Notes: generated by a model not told the origin, from the letters alone. 18,753 bases of DNA from Blastococcus sp. (GCA_025963345.1 JAOPUS010000319.1:1-18753), one strand, 5' to 3'; positions 1 to 7,615 are shown, counted from the stretch's first letter. A program made the numbers and translations.

Positions 1-596
1 TGGTCACCGAGATGGCCGGGCGCGCGTCGATCGAGCTCAAGGGCCGCGAGCTCGGCGTCGACCTTGCCGGGCAGGCCGACGCCATCGGCCGTGTGGTCGA
101 CCAGGTGAAGGTGCTGGAGGCCGACGGCTGGTCCTTCGAGGCGGCCGACGCGTCGTTCGAGCTGCTGCTGCGCGCCCAGTTGCCGGACGCGCCCGCTCCG
201 CTGTTCGAGCTGGAGAGCTACAAGACCTCGGTCGAGCACTGGGGCAACGGGGTCGTCGTCAGCGAGGCGACGGTGAAGGTGCACGTGGACGGCGAGCGGA
301 TCATCAGCACCGCTGAGGGGAACGGCCCGGTCAACGCCCTGGACAACGCCCTGCGCCAGGCGCTGGTCAACCGGCACCCGCACCTCGCCCAGGTGTCCCT
401 TGCGGACTACAAGGTGCGCATCCTCGGCTGGAAGGCCGGCACGAGCGCGACCACGCGGGTGCTCATCAGCACGACCGACGGGGTGGGGGAGTGGACCACC
501 GTGGGGGTCCACGACAACATCGTGGAGGCCTCCTGGCACGCGCTGGTCGACGCCCTGACCTACGCCGTCCTCCACCGCCCAGCGGTCTCCGGCTGA
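1..596 (+). CDS. cimA: Citramalate synthase, C-terminal part (5' end outside window)
   Basis: The reading frame is open from the window edge (first full codon at 3) to TGA at 594-596. About 197 residues are visible; the Met at 12 is internal. The opening stretch MAGRASIELKGRELGVDL matches the end of the catalytic region and linker of the citramalate synthase branch of the 2-isopropylmalate/homocitrate synthase family. The rest, roughly the last 130 residues, is the LeuA-type dimerisation/allosteric domain (for example VVVSEATVKVHVDGE and AEGNGPVNALDNALRQAL). The family condenses pyruvate with acetyl-CoA to give citramalate, on a threonine-independent route to 2-oxobutyrate and isoleucine, in the cytoplasm. 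A 2-isopropylmalate synthase is the alternative, but the domain sequence fits the citramalate branch better. No strong terminator is visible after the stop, only a 5-bp hairpin near 604-617. Confidence 0.85.
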   Translation, partial: VTEMAGRASIELKGRELGVDLAGQADAIGRVVDQVKVLEADGWSFEAADASFELLLRAQLPDAPAPLFELESYKTSVEHWGNGVVVSEATVKVHVDGERIISTAEGNGPVNALDNALRQALVNRHPHLAQVSLADYKVRILGWKAGTSATTRVLISTTDGVGEWTTVGVHDNIVEASWHALVDALTYAVLHRPAVSG

Positions 597-676
597 CCCC
601 CGGCCGCACCTCTGCGGGGTGTCCGGCCCTCGCCGCGCCTGGTGGGTCACGGTCTCGTCACGTCCGATGAGCCGCG

Positions 677-705
677 TTGACGTGATCTGGGGCACGCTCT
701 AGGTT
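677..705 (+). promoter_or_regulatory. Probable sigma-70-type promoter of the substrate-binding protein gene
   Basis: TTGACG at 677-682 and TAGGTT at 700-705 are separated by 17 bases, a near-ideal housekeeping promoter with the actinobacterial TANNNT -10 form. Transcription would begin near 712, just before the palindrome at 720-738, leaving a leader of about 75 bases ahead of the ATG at 786. This is read by eye and is not experimentally supported. Confidence 0.6.
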
Positions 706-719
706 CATTGGGTGAACAA

Positions 720-738
720 GTGTTCGCGATGCGAACAC
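720..738. promoter_or_regulatory. Perfect 8-bp inverted repeat, probable operator
   Basis: GTGTTCGC at 720-727 and GCGAACAC at 731-738 form a perfect palindrome around the 3-base spacer GAT. It lies immediately downstream of the predicted transcription start and upstream of the AAAGGAG ribosome binding site. The position suits a repressor operator (a dimeric TetR-, GntR- or MarR-type protein). A 3-base loop makes an RNA hairpin possible but tight. No regulator gene lies next to it in the window. Confidence 0.5.
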
Positions 739-785
739 CCACCCGATCGTCCAGGATCGGGCCTTCGCCTGGCAAAGGAGCCCTC

Positions 786-1766
786 ATGCGTCGTCTGCTC
801 GCCGCCACCGCCGCCCTGGCGCTGGCCACCACCCTCGCCGCGTGCGGCGGGGACGGTGGCTCCTCCGACAACTCCTCCTCCGGCAGCGGATCTCAGGAGA
901 TGCGGAGCATCAAGGTCGGGGCCATCCCGATCGTCGACGTCGCCCCGATCTACCTCGGTGTGGAGCAGGGCTTCTTCAAGGACCGCAACATCGACGTCGA
1001 GATCGTGCAGACCACCGGCGGTGCCGCGGCGGTGCCGGGCGTCGTCGCCGGCGACTTCCAGTTCGCCTTCGCCAACATCACGTCCGTACTGCTGGCCCAG
1101 TCGACCGGCCTGCCGCTGAAGGTCGTCGCCTCCGGCAACGCCTCCACCGGGGACGAGAAGGCCGACTTCGCCGGGATCGTCGTCCCGCCGGGCAGCTCGA
1201 TCACCAGTGCCAAGGGGCTCGAGGGCCACACGGTGGCGGTCAACAACCTCAAGAACATCGGCGAGGTGAGCATCCGCGCCGCGATCGAGAAGGACGGCGG
1301 CGACCCCGACAAGGTCAAGTTCGTCGAGCTGCCCTTCCCCGACATGCCCGCCGCGCTCGCCGGCGGTCAGGTCGAGGCCGCCTGGCTGGTGGAGCCCTTC
1401 TTCACCGTCGCCAAGCAGGCCGGCAACACGCTCATCTCGAGCAACCTGGCGGTGACCGCGCCCGACATGACGATCGGCACGTACTTCACCACCGAGCAGC
1501 AGATCGCCGAGGACAAGAGCCTCACCGACGACTTCACCGCGGCGATCCAGGAGTCCCTGAAGTACGCGCAGGACAACCCGGACGAGGTCCGCCGGATCCT
1601 GCTCACCTACACGCAGATCAAGCCGGAGGTCGCCGACGCGATCACGCTGCCCGCGTTCCCCACGGAGATCAACCGGAACTCGGTGCAGACCATCGCCGAC
1701 CTGATGGTCAAGTACGGCATGGCCGAGAAGGCGCCGGACGTCGACGCGGTCCTGCCCGCGAACTGA
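786..1766 (+). CDS. ABC transporter substrate-binding lipoprotein, SsuA/TauA/NMT1 type
   Basis: The 326-residue product starts with a lipoprotein signal peptide: MRR, a hydrophobic stretch, and lipobox LAAC with the lipidated Cys at residue 20. A Ser/Gly/Asp-rich linker follows. The mature part begins IKVGAIPIVDVAPIYLGVEQGFF, typical of the NitT/TauT and NMT1/THI5-like periplasmic-binding fold; GVVAGDFQFAFANITS and LPFPDMPAALAGGQVEAAWLVEPF fit the ligand cleft and hinge of that fold. I chose ATG 786 over the in-frame start at 708 because AAAGGAG lies at 774-780 and the signal peptide begins there. Family ligands include sulfonates, taurine, nitrate, aromatic acids and pyrimidine precursors, and the sequence alone does not decide. 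No ABC permease or ATPase gene is adjacent, so it is an orphan receptor in this window. The ThDP enzyme gene starts 58 bases downstream and is probably cotranscribed. Confidence 0.85.
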   Translation: MRRLLAATAALALATTLAACGGDGGSSDNSSSGSGSQEMRSIKVGAIPIVDVAPIYLGVEQGFFKDRNIDVEIVQTTGGAAAVPGVVAGDFQFAFANITSVLLAQSTGLPLKVVASGNASTGDEKADFAGIVVPPGSSITSAKGLEGHTVAVNNLKNIGEVSIRAAIEKDGGDPDKVKFVELPFPDMPAALAGGQVEAAWLVEPFFTVAKQAGNTLISSNLAVTAPDMTIGTYFTTEQQIAEDKSLTDDFTAAIQESLKYAQDNPDEVRRILLTYTQIKPEVADAITLPAFPTEINRNSVQTIADLMVKYGMAEKAPDVDAVLPAN

Positions 1767-1824
1767 TCGGCGAGCACCTCCCTCGATGAACGACACACCG
1801 ACGACAGAGGCAGGGACACCTTCC

Positions 1825-3429
1825 GTGGCACCGACGGTCCGTGACGTCACCTTCGACGTCTTCCGCCGGCTGGGGTTGACGACGATCTTCGCCAACCCGG
1901 GGTCCACGGAGGTGCCCTTCCTCACCGGGCTGCCGGACGACATCCGGTTCGTCCTGGCCCTGCACGAAGGGTCCGTCGTCGGGATCGCCACGGGCTGGGC
2001 GATCGCCAACGATCGCCCGGCCCTGGTGAACCTGCACACCACGGCCGGCCTCGGCAACGCTGTCGGGGCACTGGCCACCGCCCGGGTCAACCGGGCACCC
2101 CTGGTGGTCCTGGTGGGCCAGCAGGACCGTCGGCACCTGGCCCTCGAGCCGTTCCTCACGGGGCGGCTCGAGGGCCTGGCCGGCGACTACCCGGTCTGGG
2201 TCAACCAGCCGGTCACCGCCCAGGACGTCCCCGGCGCCATCGCCCGCGCCTACCAGGAGGCGATCACCGGCCGGGGCCCGGCGATCGTGATCGTCCCGAT
2301 GGACGACTGGGCGCAGCTCATGACCGCCACCGGTCCCGGCGCGGCCCCCGCGCAGGTGCGCCGTCGCGCCGGCGTCGACGAGGCCACCCTCGCCGAGGTC
2401 GCCGGCCTGCTGGACGGCGCGGTGTCCCCGCTCCTCGTCGTCGGCGCCGGTGCCGACACCGCCGGCACCCGGGCCGCGCTCGTGGCGCTGTCCGAGCGGC
2501 TCGATGCCCCGGTGCGCCAGGAGGCCTTCGGCGCCCGCGCCGGCTTCCCGCAGGACCACCCCAACTACCAGGGTCTGCTGCCCGCCGCCCGCGGCCGGCT
2601 GCGGGGAGCCCTCGAGGGCCACGACGTCGTCCTGGTCGTCGGCGCCCCCGTCTTCCGCCAGTACCCGTACGAACCGGGCCCGTTCGTCGTCGACGGTGTG
2701 CAGATCGTGGAGATCAGTCAGGACCCGGCCGAGGTGCACCGGAGCCCGGCCGACCTCGCGGTCCTGACCGATCCGGAGGTCTTCTGCGCCGCGCTGGCCG
2801 ACCGGGTGACGGCCCGCGAACCCTCCGGGCGGCTGCCGCGCGTGGTGCCGACCGTGCCGCCGCCCGGTCCCGGGGAGCCGATGCGCGCGCCACACGTGTT
2901 CGCACTGCTGGCCGGGCGCACCGACCGCGACACCGTGATCGTCGAGGAGACGCCGTCCACCCGGCAGGTGCTCGAGGAGATGCTGCCCGCGCGCGAGGCG
3001 CTGGGGTACCTCGGCGTCGCCATGGGCGGCCTCGGGTTCGGCATGCCCGCCTCGATCGGCGTCCGGATGGCCCGCCCCGACCGCCCGGTCGTCGCGATCC
3101 TCGGCGACGGGTCGTCCATGTACGCCGTCCAGTCGCTGTGGACGGCGGCGAACTACGGCGTCGGCACGCTCTTCATCGTCTTGGCCAACGGCGGCTACGC
3201 GATCATGGACAAGCTCGCCGAGCGGGCCGGTGGCAAGGCGCCGTGGCCGAGCTTCCCGGAGGTCCGGCTGTCCGCGCTGGCCACGGCACTGGGGTGCTCG
3301 GCGCGACGGATCAGCAGCTACGAGGAGCTGCTCGAGGTGCTGGACGACGTCCTGCCCCGGCTGCGGGACATGGACGCACCCCTGCTGCTCGACATCGACG
3401 TCGCTCCCGAGCGGGAGTTCAACCCCTGA
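1825..3429 (+). CDS. Benzoylformate-decarboxylase-like ThDP-dependent enzyme
   Basis: With the GTG start at 1825 the protein is 534 residues and lines up almost without gaps with Pseudomonas putida benzoylformate decarboxylase (528). Ser27 (ANPGSTE), Glu48 (LALHEGSVVG) and His71 (VNLHTTAG) match its Ser26, Glu47 and His70. The ThDP/Mg2+ motif GDGS sits at 427-430 and the second metal ligand is Asn455 (ANGGY). The fourth catalytic residue, His281 of the FRYHQY segment, is Tyr280 here (FRQYPY), so substrate or reaction may differ. The family cleaves 2-oxo acids (phenylglyoxylate to benzaldehyde and CO2). GTG 1825 is preferred because AGGGA lies at 1812-1816 and MAPTVRDVTFDVFRRLG aligns with the family N-terminus. 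ATG 1786, with no ribosome site, would add 13 residues. It probably shares a transcript with the upstream substrate-binding lipoprotein. Other ThDP carboxy-lyases remain possible. Confidence 0.8.
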   Translation: MAPTVRDVTFDVFRRLGLTTIFANPGSTEVPFLTGLPDDIRFVLALHEGSVVGIATGWAIANDRPALVNLHTTAGLGNAVGALATARVNRAPLVVLVGQQDRRHLALEPFLTGRLEGLAGDYPVWVNQPVTAQDVPGAIARAYQEAITGRGPAIVIVPMDDWAQLMTATGPGAAPAQVRRRAGVDEATLAEVAGLLDGAVSPLLVVGAGADTAGTRAALVALSERLDAPVRQEAFGARAGFPQDHPNYQGLLPAARGRLRGALEGHDVVLVVGAPVFRQYPYEPGPFVVDGVQIVEISQDPAEVHRSPADLAVLTDPEVFCAALADRVTAREPSGRLPRVVPTVPPPGPGEPMRAPHVFALLAGRTDRDTVIVEETPSTRQVLEEMLPAREALGYLGVAMGGLGFGMPASIGVRMARPDRPVVAILGDGSSMYAVQSLWTAANYGVGTLFIVLANGGYAIMDKLAERAGGKAPWPSFPEVRLSALATALGCSARRISSYEELLEVLDDVLPRLRDMDAPLLLDIDVAPEREFNP

Positions 3430-3434
3430 TCCGC

Positions 3435-3469
3435 CCGGCTCCCCTTCGCCTCAGAGTGGGGGGAGCCGG
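3435..3469. terminator. Hairpin between convergent genes, probable bidirectional terminator
   Basis: CCGGCTCCCC at 3435-3444 pairs perfectly with GGGGAGCCGG at 3460-3469 across a 15-base loop. It lies between the ThDP enzyme stop at 3429 and the convergent VOC gene, whose last codons form the right arm. There is no T-run on either side, so intrinsic termination is plausible but not certain. Confidence 0.45.
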
Positions 3470-3828
3470 CGCGACAGCAGGCAGAACTGGTTGCCCTCGG
3501 GGTCGGCCAGGACGTGCCAGCCCTGGCTCCCGTCCTGCCCGACGTCGGCGCGGGTGGCCCCGAGTCCGAGAAGTCGCTCCAGCTCGGCGTCCTGGTCGCG
3601 GTCGGTGGCGCTGAGATCGATGTGCAGCCGCACCTTGCCCGGTGTCGGGTCGTCGACCGGGGCGAAGACGAGCGTGGGCGCGGCGCCGCCGAACCCCGCT
3701 TCCGGGCCGATCTCCACGGCCCCCTCCTCGCGGGAGAGCACCCGGTAGTCCAGGACGGCGGCCCAGAAGGCGGCCAGACCCTCGGGGTCGCGGCTGTCGA
3801 CGACGAGCTCGGAGAGGCGGCAGGCCAT
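3451..3828 (-). CDS. VOC superfamily (glyoxalase-like) protein
   Basis: The 125-residue protein has the length and rhythm of single-chain VOC proteins of the glyoxalase-like Glyoxalase_6 type. The first beta-alpha-beta module opens LSELVVDSRDPEGLAAFWAA. The centre has VRLHIDLSATDRDQDAE and the C-terminus WHVLADPEGNQFCLL. The DPEGN-F-L ending and the H-I-D strand are standard landmarks for this fold. Members include dioxygenases, glyoxalases, resistance proteins and many of unknown role; no specific substrate can be read here. ATG at 3828 gives the expected N-terminus. It is convergent with the ThDP gene and divergent from the FAH-family gene at 3898. Confidence 0.75.
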   Translation of the reverse strand: MACRLSELVVDSRDPEGLAAFWAAVLDYRVLSREEGAVEIGPEAGFGGAAPTLVFAPVDDPTPGKVRLHIDLSATDRDQDAELERLLGLGATRADVGQDGSQGWHVLADPEGNQFCLLSRRLPPL

Positions 3829-3884
3829 GCCATGGAGATTAGGTGCAGCACGGTAGGGCGGGCGGGGCGCCCACGCCCGCCGAC

Positions 3885-3890
3885 TAACCT
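3885..3890 (+). promoter_or_regulatory. -10 element TAACCT placed for a leaderless transcript
   Basis: TAACCT (TANNNT type) ends 7 bases before the GTG at 3898, the spacing expected when transcription begins at or one base before the start codon. No Shine-Dalgarno sequence precedes this GTG. Leaderless mRNAs are common in actinobacteria. No clear -35 hexamer is visible. Confidence 0.45.
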
Positions 3891-3897
3891 CGCCGAT

Positions 3898-4710
3898 GTG
3901 CGCATCGTCCGTTTCGCTTCACCTCAGGGCATGTCCTTCGGCGTTCTCGACGGGGACGGCCAGGTGGCCCAGATCGAGGGTCACCCCTTCGGCCGGATCT
4001 CCTTCACCGGGGCCCGTTACGCGCAGGCCGACGTCCGGCTGCTCTCGCCGATCCTGCCGAGCAAGGTGGTGGGCGTCGGCAAGAACTACGCCGCGCACAT
4101 TGCCGAGATGAACACCGGGGAGGCGCCGAAGGAGCCCCTGTTGTTCCTCAAGCCCTCCACCTCGGTGATCGGCCCCGGTGACGCCATCCGCATCCCGCCG
4201 GGCAGCACCAACGTCCACCACGAGGCAGAACTCGCCGTGGTCATCGGTGCGCGCGGCGCCCGCCACGTCACGCCCGAGCAGGCGGCGGCCAGCATCTTCG
4301 GCTACACGATCGGCAACGACGTCACCGAGCGGGACATGCAGAAGAGCGACGGGCAGTGGACCCGCGCCAAGGGCTTCGACTCCTTCTGCCCCATCGGCCC
4401 GTGGATCGAGACCGACCTTCCGGGCCTCGGACTGGACCCCGCCGACCTCGAGGTCACCTGCACCGTCGACGGCGAGCTCCGTCAGAAGGGCCGCACCAGC
4501 CAGCTGATCTTCGACGTCCCCACGCTGATCTCCTACATCTCCCAGATCATGACCCTGCTCCCCGGGGACGTGATCCTCACCGGCACGCCGTCCGGCGTCG
4601 GGCCGATCCGGCCCGGCCAGCGGGTCGACATCACGATCGAGGGCCTGGGCACGCTCAGCAACACCGTCGCGGCGGCCGACGTGGTCTCCACCGCGGGCGG
4701 CGCCCGGTGA
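3898..4710 (+). CDS. Fumarylacetoacetate hydrolase family protein
   Basis: This 270-residue protein shows the FAH/HpcE fold. The lid-to-core region KVVGVGKNYAAHIAEM leads to metal-binding HHEAELAVVIG (Glu109, Glu111) and GNDVTERDMQ (Asp141). TRAKGFDSFCPIGPW and the late LLPGDVILTGTPSGVGP are family hallmarks. Members hydrolyse or decarboxylate acyl-pyruvate-type compounds with Mg2+ or Mn2+. Actinobacterial versions next to gltX are annotated variously as 2-hydroxyhepta-2,4-diene-1,7-dioate isomerase or acylpyruvase, and the true substrate is unknown. GTG 3898 is chosen because VRIVRFASPQG matches the family N-terminus and a leaderless -10 sits upstream; longer in-frame starts would overlap the antisense VOC gene. 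The stop overlaps the gltX start by 4 bases (GTGA), so the two genes are translationally coupled. Confidence 0.85.
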   Translation: MRIVRFASPQGMSFGVLDGDGQVAQIEGHPFGRISFTGARYAQADVRLLSPILPSKVVGVGKNYAAHIAEMNTGEAPKEPLLFLKPSTSVIGPGDAIRIPPGSTNVHHEAELAVVIGARGARHVTPEQAAASIFGYTIGNDVTERDMQKSDGQWTRAKGFDSFCPIGPWIETDLPGLGLDPADLEVTCTVDGELRQKGRTSQLIFDVPTLISYISQIMTLLPGDVILTGTPSGVGPIRPGQRVDITIEGLGTLSNTVAAADVVSTAGGAR

Positions 4711-6203
4711 CCGCTCCCGCGAGCGGCGTGCGCGCCCGCTTCTGCCCGTCCCCGACGGGCATGGTGCACGTCGGCCTCATGCGGACGGCGCTGTTCAACT
4801 GGGCGCACGCGCGGCACACCGGGGGGAAGCTGGTCTTCCGGATCGAGGACACCGACGCCTCCCGGGACTCCGAGGAGTCCTACCGGCACCTGCTCGACTG
4901 CATGCGCTGGCTCGGCCTGGACTGGGACGAGGGCCCCGAGGTCGGCGGCCCGCACGAGCCGTACCGCCAGTCGGAGCGCCACGACATCTACCGCGACGTC
5001 GCGGCGAAGCTGCTGGCCTCCGGGCACGCGTACGAGTCCTTCTCCACCAACGAGGAGGTCGACGCCCGCCGGCTGGCCGCCGGTCAGGACCCGAAGCTCG
5101 GTTACGACAACCACGACCGGTTCCTCACCGACGCGCAGAAGGCCGCCTTCCGCGCCGAGGGGCGTGAGCCGGTGCTGCGGCTGAAGATGCCCGACGAGGA
5201 CCTCGTGTGGGACGACCTCGTGCGGGGTGAGATCCGCTTCGCCGCCGGGTCCGTGCCCGACTTCGTCCTCGTGCGGGCCAACGGCGTGCCGCTCTATCCG
5301 TTCGTCAATCCCGTCGACGACGCCCTGATGGGCATCACCGACGTCCTGCGGGGCGAGGACCTGCTGCCCTCCACCCCGCGTCAGCTGGCCCTCTACAAGG
5401 CGCTGACCGACATCGGCGTCGCCTCCGGGACCCCCCGGTTCGGCCACCTGCCCTACGTCACCGGCGAGGGCAACAAGAAGCTGTCCAAGCGGGACCCGCA
5501 GTCCAACCTGGACATCTACCGCGAGCGTGGCTTCCTGCCCGAGGGTCTGGCCAACTACCTGGCGCTGCTGGGCTGGTCGATCGCCGAGGACCGCGACATC
5601 TTCTCGATGGCCGAGATGGTCGAGGCCTTCGACGTGACCCGGGTGAGCGCCAATCCGGCACGCTTCGACCTGAAGAAGGCCGAGGCGATCAACGCCACCC
5701 ACCTCCGGGCACTGCCCGTCGAGGACTTCATCTCCCGGGTCGTGCCCTTCCTGGCCGACGCCGGTGTGATCAGCGACCCCCCGACTCCCGAGCAGGACAG
5801 GGTGCTGCGCGCCATCGCCCCGATGGCCCAGGAGCGCATGATCGTGCTGTCCGACGCCGTCGGCCTGCTCCGGTTCCTGTTCGTCGACGACCTCGAGATC
5901 GAGGAGGCCGCGGCGGCCAAGCACCTGCGGCCGGAGGACGCCGAGATCCTCGACGCCGCAGCGGCGGCCCTCCGGGAGCTGCCCGAGTGGTCGACCCCCG
6001 CGATCGAGGAGGCGCTCAAGGCAGCCCTGGTCGAGGGACTCGGCCGCAAGCCCCGGCAGGCGTTCGGCCCGGTACGGGTGGCCATCAGCGGCCGCACCGT
6101 CTCCCCGCCGCTGTACGAGTCGATGGAGCTGCTGGGCCGCGAGCGCGCGCTGGACCGCCTGGCCGCCGCCCGGGTGCAGACCGAGCGGCCGTCCGCCGGA
6201 TGA
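4707..6203 (+). CDS. gltX: Glutamyl-tRNA synthetase
   Basis: This is a 498-residue class I aminoacyl-tRNA synthetase. The ATP-site signature appears as FCPSPTGMVHVGL (residues 12-24, HIGH-type HVGL), followed by the Glu-binding segment KLVFRIEDTDASR. The second signature is KKLSKRD (257-263, KMSKS-type). The C-terminal anticodon-binding domain ends ALDRLAAARVQTE. It charges tRNA-Glu. In actinobacteria, which usually lack glutaminyl-tRNA synthetase, this enzyme is normally non-discriminating and also makes Glu-tRNA-Gln for GatCAB; that property is family knowledge, not visible here. The GTG start at 4707 overlaps the preceding stop (GTGA), and the stop overlaps the next ATG (ATGA). Together with the FAH and CPBP genes it forms a tight operon. 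Its substrate tRNAs, Gln and Glu, are encoded about 1.2 kb downstream. Confidence 0.97.
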   Translation: MTAPASGVRARFCPSPTGMVHVGLMRTALFNWAHARHTGGKLVFRIEDTDASRDSEESYRHLLDCMRWLGLDWDEGPEVGGPHEPYRQSERHDIYRDVAAKLLASGHAYESFSTNEEVDARRLAAGQDPKLGYDNHDRFLTDAQKAAFRAEGREPVLRLKMPDEDLVWDDLVRGEIRFAAGSVPDFVLVRANGVPLYPFVNPVDDALMGITDVLRGEDLLPSTPRQLALYKALTDIGVASGTPRFGHLPYVTGEGNKKLSKRDPQSNLDIYRERGFLPEGLANYLALLGWSIAEDRDIFSMAEMVEAFDVTRVSANPARFDLKKAEAINATHLRALPVEDFISRVVPFLADAGVISDPPTPEQDRVLRAIAPMAQERMIVLSDAVGLLRFLFVDDLEIEEAAAAKHLRPEDAEILDAAAAALRELPEWSTPAIEEALKAALVEGLGRKPRQAFGPVRVAISGRTVSPPLYESMELLGRERALDRLAAARVQTERPSAG

Positions 6204-7312
6204 CCTACCCCGGGGCGGGCGACGAGCCCTACCTGGGCCCGCCCCCGACCCGCCGGCCAGAGCGGTGGGAATCCGCGCCCACGCAGTGGCAACCCGCGCC
6301 GGGGCCGGTGCTGTGGGGGCAGCCCGCGCCTCCGCCACCTCCGCCACCCGTCATGCGCTGGGCCCCGCCGCCCGGCACCCCACCGCACGACGTCCCGCAG
6401 CCCTACCTGCTCGCCATGCGGTCGCGGGACTGGGCGTGGTGGCGGCCACTGCTGGGCCTGCTGCTCCTCGGCGTTGTGTACCTGGTCGCCGCCACCGTGG
6501 TCGTCGTCCTCACCCTGGCCACCGGGGTCGGCCCGGACTTCGCGCAGATGGACCTCGCCGACCCCCTCACGCTGCTGTTCACCAACCTGTCGCTGATCGT
6601 CGCCATCCCGGTGGTGTGGCTGGCCTGGATCACCGCCCATGGCATGAGCGGGTGCTGGTCCTCCTCGGTGCTGGCGCGGCTGCGCTGGCGGCTGGTGCTG
6701 CCGTACTCGCTGATGGCCCTGGGCACCATCGGCATCGGCATCGGCCTCTCGGTACTGGCCGGGTTCCTCGTGGGCGAGGAGCAGGTCACGGGGCCGGTCG
6801 CCTCGTTCGGCTGGCTGCTGCTCGTCGTCCTCCTCACCACGCCGCTGCAGTCGGCCGCGGAGGAGTACCTGTTCCGCGGGTACCTGAGCCAGTCGATCGC
6901 CGCGTGGGTGCGCCACCCCGCCGCCGGCGCGGTGATCGCCGGCGTCGTGACCGCCGCGCTGTTCTCCGCCGCGCACCTGCCCGCGGACGTGCCGACGTTC
7001 CTCGATCGCTTCGCGTTCGGGCTGGCGGCCTCGGCGGTGGCCTGGCTGACCGGGGGGCTGGAGGCGGCGATCGTGCTGCACGCGGTCAACAACGTGCTCG
7101 TGTTCGTGCTCGCCGGGGCGCTGGGGGAGGGGGTCGCCACCGAGAAGGTTCCCCAGGGGAGCGGCCTGCTCTTCCTGCTGGTGAGCCTGCTGGCCGTGGC
7201 CGCCTACGTCGCGGTGGTGGGGCGGTCCCGACGCCGGCTGCGACCCGAGACGCACACTGCGGCACTGGACCTGCGGACGCCGGGGGTCCCCGTGCCGGTC
7301 GCCGCCGGCTGA
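6200..7312 (+). CDS. CPBP family intramembrane glutamic endopeptidase
   Basis: The 370-residue protein begins with about 75 Pro-rich cytoplasmic residues, then roughly eight hydrophobic helices. The Abi/CAAX protease (Rce1-like, CPBP) motifs are all present: EEYLFR with Glu221, Glu222 and Arg226; FSAAH with Phe255 and His259; and LHAVNN with His294 and Asn298. These residues form the metal-independent active site of the family in the membrane. Roles of bacterial CPBP proteins range from peptide processing to bacteriocin self-immunity; the target here is unknown. ATG 6200 is chosen because it overlaps the gltX stop (ATGA) and is followed directly by the Pro-rich region. A short basic tail follows the last helix. 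It is the last gene of the FAH-gltX operon. Confidence 0.9.
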   Translation: MTYPGAGDEPYLGPPPTRRPERWESAPTQWQPAPGPVLWGQPAPPPPPPPVMRWAPPPGTPPHDVPQPYLLAMRSRDWAWWRPLLGLLLLGVVYLVAATVVVVLTLATGVGPDFAQMDLADPLTLLFTNLSLIVAIPVVWLAWITAHGMSGCWSSSVLARLRWRLVLPYSLMALGTIGIGIGLSVLAGFLVGEEQVTGPVASFGWLLLVVLLTTPLQSAAEEYLFRGYLSQSIAAWVRHPAAGAVIAGVVTAALFSAAHLPADVPTFLDRFAFGLAASAVAWLTGGLEAAIVLHAVNNVLVFVLAGALGEGVATEKVPQGSGLLFLLVSLLAVAAYVAVVGRSRRRLRPETHTAALDLRTPGVPVPVAAG

Positions 7313-7389
7313 CCCGCCGGCCCGGGGTGGGTCCACCGGCCCTCGGCCCGTCGGGTATCGTCTCCTGCGGCGCCGCGAGGTGCCACCCA

Positions 7390-7461
7390 TGGGGTATGGG
7401 GTAATTGGCAGCCCGACGGTTTCTGGTTCCGTTAGTCTAGGTTCGAGTCCTGGTACCCCAG
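7390..7461 (+). tRNA. tRNA-Gln (anticodon CTG)
   Basis: The acceptor stem is TGGGGTA (7390-7396) with TACCCCA (7454-7460), discriminator G7461. The anticodon loop TTCTGGT (7421-7427) gives CTG. The T arm is CTAGG-TTCGAGT-CCTGG (7437-7453). The anticodon stem has four normal pairs and a T-T closing mismatch next to the loop (7420/7428). CCA is not encoded. Its location beside gltX suits a system where Glu-tRNA-Gln is made first and then amidated. Confidence 0.95.
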
Positions 7462-7494
7462 CGAGGAAGCTCGATCTCCTCCGCAGCAATGCAC

Positions 7495-7567
7495 GGCCCC
7501 GTCGTCTAGCGGCCCAGGACGCCGCCCTCTCACGGCGGTAGCGAGGGTTCGAATCCCTTCGGGGCTA
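7495..7567 (+). tRNA. tRNA-Glu (anticodon CTC), first copy
   Basis: The acceptor stem is GGCCCCG (7495-7501) with CGGGGCT (7560-7566), including a G-U first pair, and discriminator A7567. The anticodon arm is CCGCC-CTCTCAC-GGCGG, giving CTC. The T arm contains GTTCGAATC. CCA is not encoded. It differs from the second copy at one base in the D arm (GGCCCAGG here, GGCCTAGG in copy two). Confidence 0.95.
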
Positions 7568-7578
7568 CAGCACACGAG

Positions 7579-7615
7579 AGCCCCCGGCCTTCCCGGCCGG
7601 GGGCTGTCTGTTTTT
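7579..7615 (+). terminator. Intrinsic terminator after first tRNA-Glu
   Basis: AGCCCCCGGCC (7579-7589) pairs with GGCCGGGGGCT (7595-7605), an 11-bp perfect GC-rich stem with a 5-base loop. TTTTT follows at 7611-7615. It should end transcription of the tRNA-Gln/tRNA-Glu unit. Confidence 0.85.

Noticed and set aside
3514..3897. N-terminal extension of the FAH-family protein from the in-frame start at 3514
   Set aside because: The extension is antisense to the well-supported VOC gene and has no family similarity. GTG 3898 matches the family N-terminus.
4533..7489. Very long minus-strand open frames (over 600 codons) opposite gltX and the CPBP gene, and similar ones opposite galT/galK
   Set aside because: They lie antisense to clear genes, have low-complexity Arg/Gly/His/Gln composition and no family resemblance. 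Such frames are expected in GC-rich coding DNA.
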